Assembly (NCBI GenBank): GCA_036732565.1
Contig: DAINCF010000151.1
Location: 1 to 14,180 of the forward strand
Direction of reading: 5' to 3'
DNA from: JAIVJN01 sp036732565
Lineage (GTDB): Bacteria > Acidobacteriota > Vicinamibacteria > Vicinamibacterales > UBA2999
DNA length: 14,180 bases
Positions 5,661 to 13,350 of the stretch are shown here, in pieces; the first letter of the stretch is position 1, and each line of letters starts with the position of its first letter. A program made the position numbers and the translations under genes. The notes under the pieces are model-generated. The model saw only the letters and a list, made by a program, of their open reading frames with translations. It was not told where the DNA came from and did not search any database.

Positions 5661-6919
5661 TCTACGTCCTGGCCGCCCTCCTGGCGCTCGGAGGATGGGC
5701 GATACACGAACGGGGAGCGTACGGAGCGCAGGCCTTCAGGCCTGCCATCTGCGACTCGGCAGCACTAAAGGGCTGCGCTACGTACGATCGGCCGACACAC
5801 TCCCAAGAGAAGTCAATGCTTGCCCCGGCGTACGAAGTGAATCCGACATGGCCGAAGCCGCTGCCCAACCGTTGGCTGGTGGGCGCGGTGGTGGGCGTGC
5901 ATGTGGACGCACGCGATCACGTGTGGATCGTCCATCGCCCCAACACGCTCCAGCCGAACGAGACGCGATCGATCTGGAAAGCCGCGCCCCCTGTCCTCGA
6001 GTTCGATCCCGAGGGCAACGTCGTCTCGTCCTGGGGAGGACCCGGCGAGGGATACGAGTGGCCCGACCTCGAACACGGTATCTACGTCGATCATGACGAG
6101 CAGGTCTGGCTCGGCGCCGGCGGCGAGAAGGACGCGCACCTGCTGAAGTTCACGAAGCAGGGGAAGTTCCTCCTGCAGATCGGTCGCAAGGGGCAGAACG
6201 GCGGCAGCAACGACACGCGAAACCTGGGCGGGGCCGCCAACGTCACCGTGGACCGCGCGGCCAACGAGGTGTACGTCGCCGACGGCTACGTCAATCATCG
6301 TGTCATCGTCTTCGATGCCTCGACCGGCGCCTACAAGCGGCACTGGGGCGCGTATGGCAAGACCCCGGACGATTCGTACTTCACGCGCGCGGGCGAAAAA
6401 TTGCCGAGTCCGTTCGGCGGCGCGGTGCAGCACGAGAACAAACCGAGTCAATTCGATCCGGACGGTCCGCCGCCGCCGCAGTTCCGCATCGTCCACGTCG
6501 TCCGGATCGGCCAGGACGGCCTCGTCTACGTCTGCGATCGCACCAACAACCGGATTCAGGTGTTCCGCAAGGACGGCACGTTCGTGAAGGAAGCGTTCAT
6601 CGCGAAGCGCACGTTCGGGAGCGGATCGGTGTGGGACATCGGGTTCAGCGCCGATCCCGAGCAGACCTATCTCCTCGTGCCGGACGGGACGAATCAGCAG
6701 GTGTACGTCGTCCGCCGCGACACGCTCGAAGTCGTCAGCACGTTCGGCCATGCGGGACGATGGGCCGGACAGTTTTACGGCGCGCACAACCTGGCCGTGG
6801 ACTCCAGGGGCAACCTTTTCATTACTGAAACGTATGAAGGCAAGCGCGTGCAGAGATTCATCTACCGAGGGCTTCGCGCACCGAGCCCACCGCTCGTCCC
6901 ACTCCGGTACCAGCACTGA
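5657..6919 (+). CDS. Third secreted NHL propeller, PAL-like, with repeat-derived segment after the signal peptide
   Basis: The protein has 420 residues from the GTG at 5657, which overlaps the previous stop (GTGA) and begins a short hydrophobic export signal (MIYVLAALLALGGWA). The dispersed repeat at 5718-5786 then supplies residues 21-43 in frame. A start at the ATG at 5816 (367 residues) would skip both repeat and signal and leave the protein in the cytoplasm, which is less likely given its relatives. The propeller spans about residues 75-405 with NHL strands such as EVYVADGYVNHRVIVFD and LVYVCDRTNNRIQVF. The PAL-type zinc histidines are present (H140 in LEHG, H280 in IVHV, H377 in GAHN), as are the tyrosine (Y211) and the arginines (R94, R295). 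It is therefore a second candidate active lyase, more diverged and longer (about 250-275 is a Pro-rich insertion). It ends the operon. Confidence 0.75.
   Translation: MIYVLAALLALGGWAIHERGAYGAQAFRPAICDSAALKGCATYDRPTHSQEKSMLAPAYEVNPTWPKPLPNRWLVGAVVGVHVDARDHVWIVHRPNTLQPNETRSIWKAAPPVLEFDPEGNVVSSWGGPGEGYEWPDLEHGIYVDHDEQVWLGAGGEKDAHLLKFTKQGKFLLQIGRKGQNGGSNDTRNLGGAANVTVDRAANEVYVADGYVNHRVIVFDASTGAYKRHWGAYGKTPDDSYFTRAGEKLPSPFGGAVQHENKPSQFDPDGPPPPQFRIVHVVRIGQDGLVYVCDRTNNRIQVFRKDGTFVKEAFIAKRTFGSGSVWDIGFSADPEQTYLLVPDGTNQQVYVVRRDTLEVVSTFGHAGRWAGQFYGAHNLAVDSRGNLFITETYEGKRVQRFIYRGLRAPSPPLVPLRYQH
5718..5786. repeat. Dispersed two-hairpin palindrome, copy C (69 bp), in a coding frame
   Basis: The outer ends CGTACGGAGCGCAG and GCTGCGCTACGTACG match copies A and B apart from one base near the left end. 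The left hairpin is GCAGGCC-TTCA-GGCCTGC. The right hairpin (5760-5775) has a mismatch and is more decayed. The length is 69 bp, a multiple of three, and the element has no stop in the frame of the third propeller gene, so it is read through as residues 21-43 (AYGAQAFRPA and so on). Confidence 0.88.
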
Positions 6920-6929
6920 ACATCGGTTC

Positions 6930-6958
6930 TTTACATTCCCATAGCTCGCCTGTAACAT
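6930..6958 (+). promoter_or_regulatory. Candidate sigma-70-type promoter for the TonB receptor gene
   Basis: TTTACA (6930-6935) matches five of six bases of the -35 consensus. It is followed after 17 bp by TAACAT (6953-6958), a moderate -10 match. It lies just past the stop of the last propeller gene and about 90 bp ahead of the TonB receptor start, in the most AT-rich part of this gap. If real, the receptor has its own promoter even though it may also be read from the upstream operon. The prediction is from consensus only. Confidence 0.35.
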
Positions 6959-7047
6959 CCGCGCAGTTCCACACATCCGGTCGCGTTGTCTTCCCGGCTC
7001 AGTCCCAATGGGTCCCGGCCTCGGGGCTCTGGGGCAGGAGGAAAAGC

Positions 7048-9885
7048 ATGACCCGCTTCTCGTGGATCCTGGCGCTCTGCTGCGCGCTCGGCGCATATCC
7101 CACCGCCGCGTCAGGACAGATCGGACAAGGTCGGCTCAACGGCGTCGTGACCGATGCGCAGGGCGCGGTGCTGCCCGGCGTCACGGTGACGGCCACCTCG
7201 CCGTCGTTGATAGGCACGCGCACGTCCGTGACGGAAGCGGATGGCCGGTACATGTTCCCGTCCCTACCGTCCGGCATCTACACGCTGCGGTACGAGCTGG
7301 GTGGTTTCTCGACGGTCGAGCGCGAGAACATCCAGGTGGTGCTCGGCCAGACCATCTCGGTGGACTCGCAGTTGCGCATCGCCACGCTCGCCGAGACCGT
7401 CACCGTCACCGCGGAGTCGCCGTTGGTGGACGTGAGCACGACGAGGGTTGGCACGAGCTTGAAGGGCGAAGAGCTGACCGCGATCCCCAACTCCACCGAC
7501 GTCTGGGGCGCACTCGCCGAGGCCCCCGGCGTCCGCATGCAGGGCTTCGACGTCGGCGGGAGCCACAAGAGCCAGCAGTCGGCGTACGAAGTGTTCGGCG
7601 TGCAGAACCAGGCTCGCGTCGTCACCGAGGGCATCGATCACACCGAAGGTGTGGGCGGCACGGGCTTCTACGAGGACTACTACGCCAACGAGGAGTACTC
7701 GATCAGCGCGCTGGGCAGCGACGTCGAGATGAACTCCGGCGGCGCGGCGATCATCGCGACGGGGAAGAGCGGCGGCAACGAGTTCAGCGGCCTCTATCAT
7801 CTCAGCTATCAGCCGGGCGAGTGGGTCGGTGACAACAACAACGACGCCTTGCGCGCCCGCGGCTTTACGGGCAACCCGAACCTGCTGTTCTGGGAAGGCC
7901 ACGCCGATCTCGGTGGCCGCATCGTCCGCGACAAGGTGTGGTTCTTCGCCGCCTACAATCACTTCAAGATCGACAAGGTGGTCTCGGGCGTGGCCCAGGA
8001 GCTGGCGACCGACGTCGGCATCTTCGACAATTACACGGCGAAGGGCACGTGGAAAGCCGGCACCAACAACACGTTGATTGGCTACTTCCAGCAGGGCCGC
8101 AAGCAGAAGCCGCAGCGCGGCCTCTCCTCGTTGCGCCCGCCCGAGTCGATCCAGGCCCAGGACAGCACGTCGCGGATGTACAAGGGCCAGTTCCAGCGCG
8201 TGATGTCGAACCGTGGTTTCCTCGACGTCCTGTACGGCAATTTCTCGCTCGATTGGCCGATGGTGCCGGCGGTCGATCCCGTTGCGCGTCCGCCGCAAGT
8301 CTTTCGCGACACCACCGCGGTGGCTGGCGCGGGATGGAATTCGTTCACGACGGGCCGCAAGAAGCCGCAGATCAAGGCGCACTACACGCACTTTTTGCCA
8401 AAAGGTGGCAACCACGACTTCAAGTTCGGCTTCGAGACCATCTACGATTGGTACCGGTTTGGGATCAACGGCTCGAACGGACCGATCCGTTACTCTTATG
8501 CGCGTGAAGGCGCGGCGCCCGACCGTATCCGCTTTGCCGATACCGGCACGAACGCGTCCTTCGAGGACACTTGGCGGTCTTCGCCGAACACCGATCTGCA
8601 CTACGCGTTCTACGCGCAGGATCGCTGGACGGCCGGTTCGCGCACGACCATCACCGCGGGCATTCGCGTCGACCATCAGAAAGTCGGTTATCAGGACAGC
8701 ACCCGCGTGCCGGAGATCACTGACGGCATCTTCCCAGCGCAGTCGACCGTCGAGGGCGCAACGCTGGTCACGAACACCGACCTAGCGCCTCGCCTCGGGC
8801 TGTCGTACGACGTCACCGGCAAGGGCCGCACCGTGCTCAAGGGGTTCTACGGCCGCTACTACAACAACCTCGCCGATGGCTTCTCATCCGCGAACCCGGG
8901 CGGGACGAACTACGCGGAGTTCGACTTCCGCGATTTGAACAACAACGGCCGGTACGATGGGCCACAGGAGCTGGGCGCCGAACGGCTTCGCCTGGGTGGC
9001 GCCAGCACGACGGTCAATTCCGATCTCGACACGCCGTACACGGACGAAGTCAGCGTATCGTTCGAGCATCAGTTCTGGGGCGAGTCGTCTGGGCGCGTGA
9101 CCTACGTCCGCAAGATGCAGCGCAAGTTCGTGCCCTTCTACACCGCGACGTTCGTGCCCGCGTGGTTCGGACAGCTCACGGTGCCGGTCAGGGTGACGGC
9201 GGATGATACGGGTGAGGTCTTCGACCTGCGCGACATCCCGGCGGCGCTGGCCGCGCAGAGCGAGTCGAGCTTCGACAACATTCCCGACAGCGACTTCGAT
9301 TACGACACGATCGAATTCGCATTCAACAAGCGCTTCGGGTCGCGCTTCTTCATGCAGAGCAGCGTCGATTACCAGTGGCGCGACGAGCTGCGGTCGGCGG
9401 ACGTGCCCAACATCGGGAGCACGAGCCCGCTCAACTCCGATCCGCTGGGTGTCAACTACTTCCTGAACCCGAACCCGGCGGTCTCGAATCGGCAGGAGAC
9501 CACGACCTACCACCTGCAGGCGATGGGACGGTACGTGTTCCCGATGGAGGTTGGCGTCGCGCTGAACTATCGCTTCCAGAGCGGGTTCCCATACGCGCGC
9601 ATCATCTCGGACGCCAACACGACGCCGGTGCTGAATGCGACGCCGGCTCCGTTCTTCGTCGAGGATCTGAAGAACAACCGGTCCGACGACGTCCATCTGC
9701 TGAACGTCCGCGTCGACAAGGCGTTTACGATCGGCCGGTTCAAGTTCACCGGGATGTTCGATATCTACAACCTGCTGAACAACAACGCCGTGACCAACTT
9801 CAATCTGGCCAGCGGCGGATTCGGCGACATCATCGCCGTCCTCGATCCGCGCGTCGCCCAGGTCGGCATCCGGATGGAATTCTGA
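7048..9885 (+). CDS. TonB-dependent outer-membrane receptor with carboxypeptidase-regulatory domain (Oar-like)
   Basis: The protein has 945 residues and starts at an ATG preceded by AGGAGG (7036-7041). The signal peptide ends near residue 23 (TAASGQ). Residues about 27-112 are a carboxypeptidase-regulatory-like beta sandwich (GRLNGVVTDAQGAVLPGVTVTAT, then DGRYMFPSLPSGIYTL). ETVTVTAESPLVD (117-129) follows as the usual junction to the plug domain, which spans to about 235 (GGAAIIATGKSGGNEFSG). The rest is a beta barrel with many aromatic-rich alternating strands, ending VGIRMEF with the terminal Phe typical of Bam-inserted proteins. This Oar/CirA-like class is abundant in Acidobacteria; substrates are mostly unknown and may be peptides, glycans or metal complexes. 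It lies directly after the PHM/PAL-like operon and could take up that system's product or substrate (inference). An intrinsic terminator follows. Confidence 0.92.
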   Translation: MTRFSWILALCCALGAYPTAASGQIGQGRLNGVVTDAQGAVLPGVTVTATSPSLIGTRTSVTEADGRYMFPSLPSGIYTLRYELGGFSTVERENIQVVLGQTISVDSQLRIATLAETVTVTAESPLVDVSTTRVGTSLKGEELTAIPNSTDVWGALAEAPGVRMQGFDVGGSHKSQQSAYEVFGVQNQARVVTEGIDHTEGVGGTGFYEDYYANEEYSISALGSDVEMNSGGAAIIATGKSGGNEFSGLYHLSYQPGEWVGDNNNDALRARGFTGNPNLLFWEGHADLGGRIVRDKVWFFAAYNHFKIDKVVSGVAQELATDVGIFDNYTAKGTWKAGTNNTLIGYFQQGRKQKPQRGLSSLRPPESIQAQDSTSRMYKGQFQRVMSNRGFLDVLYGNFSLDWPMVPAVDPVARPPQVFRDTTAVAGAGWNSFTTGRKKPQIKAHYTHFLPKGGNHDFKFGFETIYDWYRFGINGSNGPIRYSYAREGAAPDRIRFADTGTNASFEDTWRSSPNTDLHYAFYAQDRWTAGSRTTITAGIRVDHQKVGYQDSTRVPEITDGIFPAQSTVEGATLVTNTDLAPRLGLSYDVTGKGRTVLKGFYGRYYNNLADGFSSANPGGTNYAEFDFRDLNNNGRYDGPQELGAERLRLGGASTTVNSDLDTPYTDEVSVSFEHQFWGESSGRVTYVRKMQRKFVPFYTATFVPAWFGQLTVPVRVTADDTGEVFDLRDIPAALAAQSESSFDNIPDSDFDYDTIEFAFNKRFGSRFFMQSSVDYQWRDELRSADVPNIGSTSPLNSDPLGVNYFLNPNPAVSNRQETTTYHLQAMGRYVFPMEVGVALNYRFQSGFPYARIISDANTTPVLNATPAPFFVEDLKNNRSDDVHLLNVRVDKAFTIGRFKFTGMFDIYNLLNNNAVTNFNLASGGFGDIIAVLDPRVAQVGIRMEF

Positions 9886-9913
9886 GGCACAAGGGATTCG
9901 CGGTGTGATAGAT

Positions 9914-9952
9914 CGCCGGGAGCGTTCGCGCGCTCCCGGCGTTTTTGTTTTT
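9914..9952 (+). terminator. Strong intrinsic terminator after the TonB receptor gene
   Basis: A perfect 11-bp stem, CGCCGGGAGCG (9914-9924) with CGCTCCCGGCG (9931-9941), encloses a 6-base loop and is followed by TTTTTGTTTTT. It begins 28 bp after the receptor stop. This ends the preceding transcription unit and implies that the BNR gene downstream has its own promoter or depends on read-through. Confidence 0.92.
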
Positions 9953-9957
9953 GATTC

Positions 9958-9980
9958 CAGGCGGGCTTCGGCCTCGCCTG
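9958..9980 (+). promoter_or_regulatory. UUCG-tetraloop hairpin just before the BNR gene ribosome binding site
   Basis: CAGGCG pairs with CGCCTG, and the inner GGC pairs with GCC around a TTCG loop, with one bulged T at 9974. C(UUCG)G is an unusually stable RNA tetraloop. The hairpin ends four bases before the purine-rich ribosome binding site (GGAAGGGA, 9984-9991 region) and so could affect initiation or stabilise the 5' end. It could equally be a decayed intergenic palindrome. The pairing is seen directly; the role is inference. Confidence 0.45.
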
Positions 9981-9997
9981 CGCGGAAGGGACTTCCG

Positions 9998-12900
9998 ATG
10001 TTGCTACGCCGCTTCGTTGGTTTCAGTGTCGGAATCGCCCTCGTTGCCGGTCTTGGTGGGCCGGTCTGGACGCAAGCGCCTCCTGCGATGGCGCCCGTGA
10101 CCTATACCCAGCTGAAGTTCCGCTACATCGGTCCGGCAGGAAACCGCACCAGCGCCGTCGCCGGCGTCATCGGCAACCCGCTCATCTACTACGCGGGCGC
10201 GGCGTCGGGCGGCGTCTTCAAGACCATCGACGGCGGCGTGCATTGGTCGCCGGTCTTCGACGATCAGCCGGTCGCCTCCATTGGTGCCCTGGCTGTTGCC
10301 CCGTCGGACCCGAACGTCGTCTGGGCCGGAACCGGCGAAGCGTTCATCCGCAGCAACGTCTCGATCGGCAACGGCATCTATCGATCGACGGACGCGGGCA
10401 AGACGTGGACGCACATGGGGTTGGATCGTGCCGGCCGCATCGCCCGCATCGTGATCGATCCTCGCAACCCAGACGTGGTGTTCGCCGCGGTCATGGGCCA
10501 CAGCTACGGTCCTCAGAAGGAGCGCGGCATCTTCAAGACGACGGACGCCGGCCGCACGTGGCAGCACGTGCTCTTCGTCGACGAGAACACCGGCGCCTCG
10601 GACATCGCCATCGACCCGAACAACTCGCGCGTGCTCTTCGCCGGCGCGTGGACGCTCGAGATTCACACCTGGGGGCGCTCGAGTGGCGGGCCTGGCAGCG
10701 GCCTGTATGCCTCACGAGACGGCGGTGCCACGTGGCAGAAGCTGACCGGCCATGGATTACCGGCCGGTCCGGTCGGCAAGACTGCCGTGGCGATTGCGCC
10801 GAGCAACTCGAATCGCATCTACGCGCTCATCGAGACCGCCGACGGTGTGTCGTTCGACGGCAAACCCGCGGAGCGCGGCGAGCTCTGGCGCTCCGACGAT
10901 GGCGGTGAGAACTGGAAAGTCGTCAGCTACGACCGCAACCTCGCCGGCCGCACGCACTACTACTCGCGCCATGCCGTGGCGCCCGACAACGAGAACGAGG
11001 TCTACTTTCTGACCGCGGCGTGGACCAAGACGCTCGACGGCGGCGAGACCAGCATCGACCCGCCGCCTGCCGAGCAGCCGTACGGGGATTACCACGACGT
11101 CTGGATCGATCCCACGAGCGCCAGCCGCATGATCGTCAGCCACGATGGTGGGATCAGCATCACCCTCACCCGTGGTCGCTCCTGGCAGACCATTCAGCTC
11201 CCCATCGCGCAGATGTATCACGTGGCGGTCGATAGCGCGGTGCCGTACAACGTCCTCGGGAACATGCAGGACGGCCCGTCGATGCGCGGTCCCAGCCTCA
11301 GCCGGGCTGGCGTCTTCGGCGGCGAGCGCGGCCCGGCCTCGATCTCGCGGCCCATGTGGCACACCGTTGCCGGCGGCGAGAGCGGCTTCGCGATTCCGGA
11401 TCCCAAGGATCCCAACATCATCTGGTCCACCGCCTCCGGCTACGGCTCCGTGGGCGGCATCGTCGAGCGCTACGACGAGCGGACGCGCCAGGCCCGGCGC
11501 GTCGAGATCTGGCCGTACTACACCGTGGGGTCGCCGGCGGCGGACTTGAAGTACCGCTTTCAATGGACGTTTCCGCTCGCCATCTCCTCGCACGACGGCC
11601 GCGTCTACGCCGGCAGTCAGCACGTCCACGAGACGACGGACAACGGTCAGAGCTGGAAGGTGATCAGCCCCGACCTGACGCTGAACGACAAGCAGCGCCA
11701 GCAGATCTCCGGCGGCTTGACGCCGGACAACGTCGGCGTCGAGTACGCCGGCGTCGTGTTCGCAATCGCTGAATCGCCGATCGAGAAGGGTTTGATCTGG
11801 GCGGGCACCAATGACGGCCTGCTGCATGTGACGCGCAACGGCGGCGGCCAGTGGACCAACGTGACCGCCAACCTGCCGTCGCTCCCGCCGTGGGGAACCG
11901 TCAGCAATGTCGAGCCCTCGCGTCACGACGCGGGCACGGCGTACGTCACATACGATCTGCATCAGGTCAACAACCGCGATCCGTTCGTGTTCAAAACCAC
12001 GGACTACGGCAAGACGTGGCGATCGATTGCGTCGGATCTGCCGAAAGGCATGGCCACCTACGCACATTGCGTTCGCGAAGATCCGGTGCGCAAAGGGCTG
12101 CTCTACCTCGGCACGGAAAGCGCGCTCTTCGTGTCGCTGAACGACGGCCAGAACTGGACGCCACTGCAGGGTGGTCTGCCGCACGCGCCCGTCCACTGGC
12201 TCACGATTCAGGAGCACTTCAACGACCTCGTCGTGGCGACCTACGGCCGCGGCTTCTTCATCCTCGACGACGTGACGCCACTACGAGAAATCGCGCCATC
12301 CGTGCTCAACGCGTCCGCCCATCTCTTCAAGCCGCGCGCCGCCTATCGATTTCAGCCGATCACCGATCCGCTGACCACCAACGACGACCCGACCGAGGGC
12401 AAGAACCCTCCTTACGGCGTGCCCATCGCCTACTTCTTGAAGTCGGCGCCCAAGGACGATGTAAAGCTGACGATTGCCGACGCGGACGGCAAGACCATTC
12501 GCGCATTGACCGGAACCAAGGACGCCGGCATCAATCGCGTCTGGTGGGACCTACGCAACGAGCGAAGTCCAGAGATCCGGCTGCGCACGGCGCCGCTGTT
12601 CTCACCCGACGTGAAGCTGAACGCCGAAGGCTTCCGCCCACTTCCCGCGGGTGGCCGCCTGAACGTGCTGATTCCGCCAGGAACGTACACGGTGAAGCTC
12701 TCGGTGGACGGCCAGGAGTCGACCCAGTCCCTGACGGTGCGCAAGGATCCGAACACCACTGGCTCCGAGGCGGATGTCACAGCCCAGACCAAGGTGCTGC
12801 TCGAGATTCAAGACGAGATCACCCAGATCGCCGACCTGATCAACCGTGCCGAGCGCGCCCGCGTCCAACTCTCAGCCATCACATCGGCGGTGGCCGACGA

Positions 12901-13234
12901 TGAGAGCGGGAAGGCCGTGAAGGCGTCCGCCGAGGCGCTGGACAAGAAGATTCTCGCCGCCGAGGAGCCGCTGCACCAGGTGCGCCAGACCGGCCGTGGC
13001 CAGGATCTCCTTCGATATCCCGGTCAATTGATCGATCACTTGCTGTTCCTGGCTTCTGGAGTGGGGTTGGCCGACTTCGCGCCGACGACGCAGCAGATCG
13101 AGGCACATGAGGGATACAAGAAAGAGACGGCGTCGCGGCAGGCGCAGATGAACGCGGTGCTGAAGGATGACGTGACGGCGTTCAATCGCTTGATGACGGA
13201 CCGCAAGGTCCCGCACGTCATCGCCCAGGAGTAG
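9998..13234 (+). CDS. Large secreted BNR/Asp-box (sortilin VPS10-like) propeller protein
   Basis: The protein has 1078 residues. The ATG at 9998 follows GGAAGGGA and opens a signal peptide (residues 1-26, ending VWTQA). An in-frame start upstream at 9905 would put the terminator inside the gene and is rejected. Residues about 35-760 hold Asp-box repeats of the S/T-x-D-x-G-x-T-W type: near 76 (TIDGGVHW), 130, 181, 239, 299, 546, 667 and 713, with weaker ones near 382 and 612. They build one or two large beta-propellers as in sortilin/VPS10 and xyloglucanase-like proteins. Residues 815-915 look like a beta-sandwich (TIADADGKTIRALTG...VWWDLRNE). Residues 925-1070 are helical. No glycosidase catalytic residues can be assigned from sequence. 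Proteins of this size and order are common in Acidobacteria and Bacteroidetes and are usually annotated only as glycosyl hydrolase BNR repeat. Its role here is unknown; a surface binding or scaffold protein is plausible. Confidence 0.88.
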   Translation: MLLRRFVGFSVGIALVAGLGGPVWTQAPPAMAPVTYTQLKFRYIGPAGNRTSAVAGVIGNPLIYYAGAASGGVFKTIDGGVHWSPVFDDQPVASIGALAVAPSDPNVVWAGTGEAFIRSNVSIGNGIYRSTDAGKTWTHMGLDRAGRIARIVIDPRNPDVVFAAVMGHSYGPQKERGIFKTTDAGRTWQHVLFVDENTGASDIAIDPNNSRVLFAGAWTLEIHTWGRSSGGPGSGLYASRDGGATWQKLTGHGLPAGPVGKTAVAIAPSNSNRIYALIETADGVSFDGKPAERGELWRSDDGGENWKVVSYDRNLAGRTHYYSRHAVAPDNENEVYFLTAAWTKTLDGGETSIDPPPAEQPYGDYHDVWIDPTSASRMIVSHDGGISITLTRGRSWQTIQLPIAQMYHVAVDSAVPYNVLGNMQDGPSMRGPSLSRAGVFGGERGPASISRPMWHTVAGGESGFAIPDPKDPNIIWSTASGYGSVGGIVERYDERTRQARRVEIWPYYTVGSPAADLKYRFQWTFPLAISSHDGRVYAGSQHVHETTDNGQSWKVISPDLTLNDKQRQQISGGLTPDNVGVEYAGVVFAIAESPIEKGLIWAGTNDGLLHVTRNGGGQWTNVTANLPSLPPWGTVSNVEPSRHDAGTAYVTYDLHQVNNRDPFVFKTTDYGKTWRSIASDLPKGMATYAHCVREDPVRKGLLYLGTESALFVSLNDGQNWTPLQGGLPHAPVHWLTIQEHFNDLVVATYGRGFFILDDVTPLREIAPSVLNASAHLFKPRAAYRFQPITDPLTTNDDPTEGKNPPYGVPIAYFLKSAPKDDVKLTIADADGKTIRALTGTKDAGINRVWWDLRNERSPEIRLRTAPLFSPDVKLNAEGFRPLPAGGRLNVLIPPGTYTVKLSVDGQESTQSLTVRKDPNTTGSEADVTAQTKVLLEIQDEITQIADLINRAERARVQLSAITSAVADDESGKAVKASAEALDKKILAAEEPLHQVRQTGRGQDLLRYPGQLIDHLLFLASGVGLADFAPTTQQIEAHEGYKKETASRQAQMNAVLKDDVTAFNRLMTDRKVPHVIAQE

Positions 13235-13293
13235 CAGACAGGATCGGTCGGACCCGTTCGATGTCGCCCCGTTCTGGGACGACCTGTGGAACG

Positions 13294-13320
13294 GAGGGGT
13301 CAGCCCCCTTCGAGAATTTT
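13294..13320 (+). terminator. Weak terminator-like hairpin between convergent genes
   Basis: GAGGGG (13294-13299) can pair with CCCCTTC (13305-13311) with one bulge, and the short run TTTT (13317-13320) lies a few bases further on. It sits between the convergent BNR and TPR genes, where a terminator is expected. The stem is short and the T-run is separated from it. The GGGGTCAG-CCCC core also resembles a short dispersed motif of high-GC genomes. No better hairpin was found in 13235-13350. Confidence 0.3.
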
Positions 13321-13350
13321 GCGGTCCTGTGGAAAACTCGAAACCTGCGA

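Noticed and set aside
1241..5786. Composite transposon or insertion sequence bounded by the palindromes
   Set aside because: No transposase lies between the copies, no target-site duplications are evident, and all three copies have the same symmetric layout rather than paired IS ends.
9905..9997. Earlier start for the BNR protein
   Set aside because: It would place the intrinsic terminator inside the coding sequence and put residues without signal character ahead of a normal signal peptide beginning at 9998.
9998..13234. Sialidase or other defined glycoside hydrolase
   Set aside because: Asp-boxes occur in many non-enzymatic propellers, and no arginine triad or acidic catalytic pair could be assigned.
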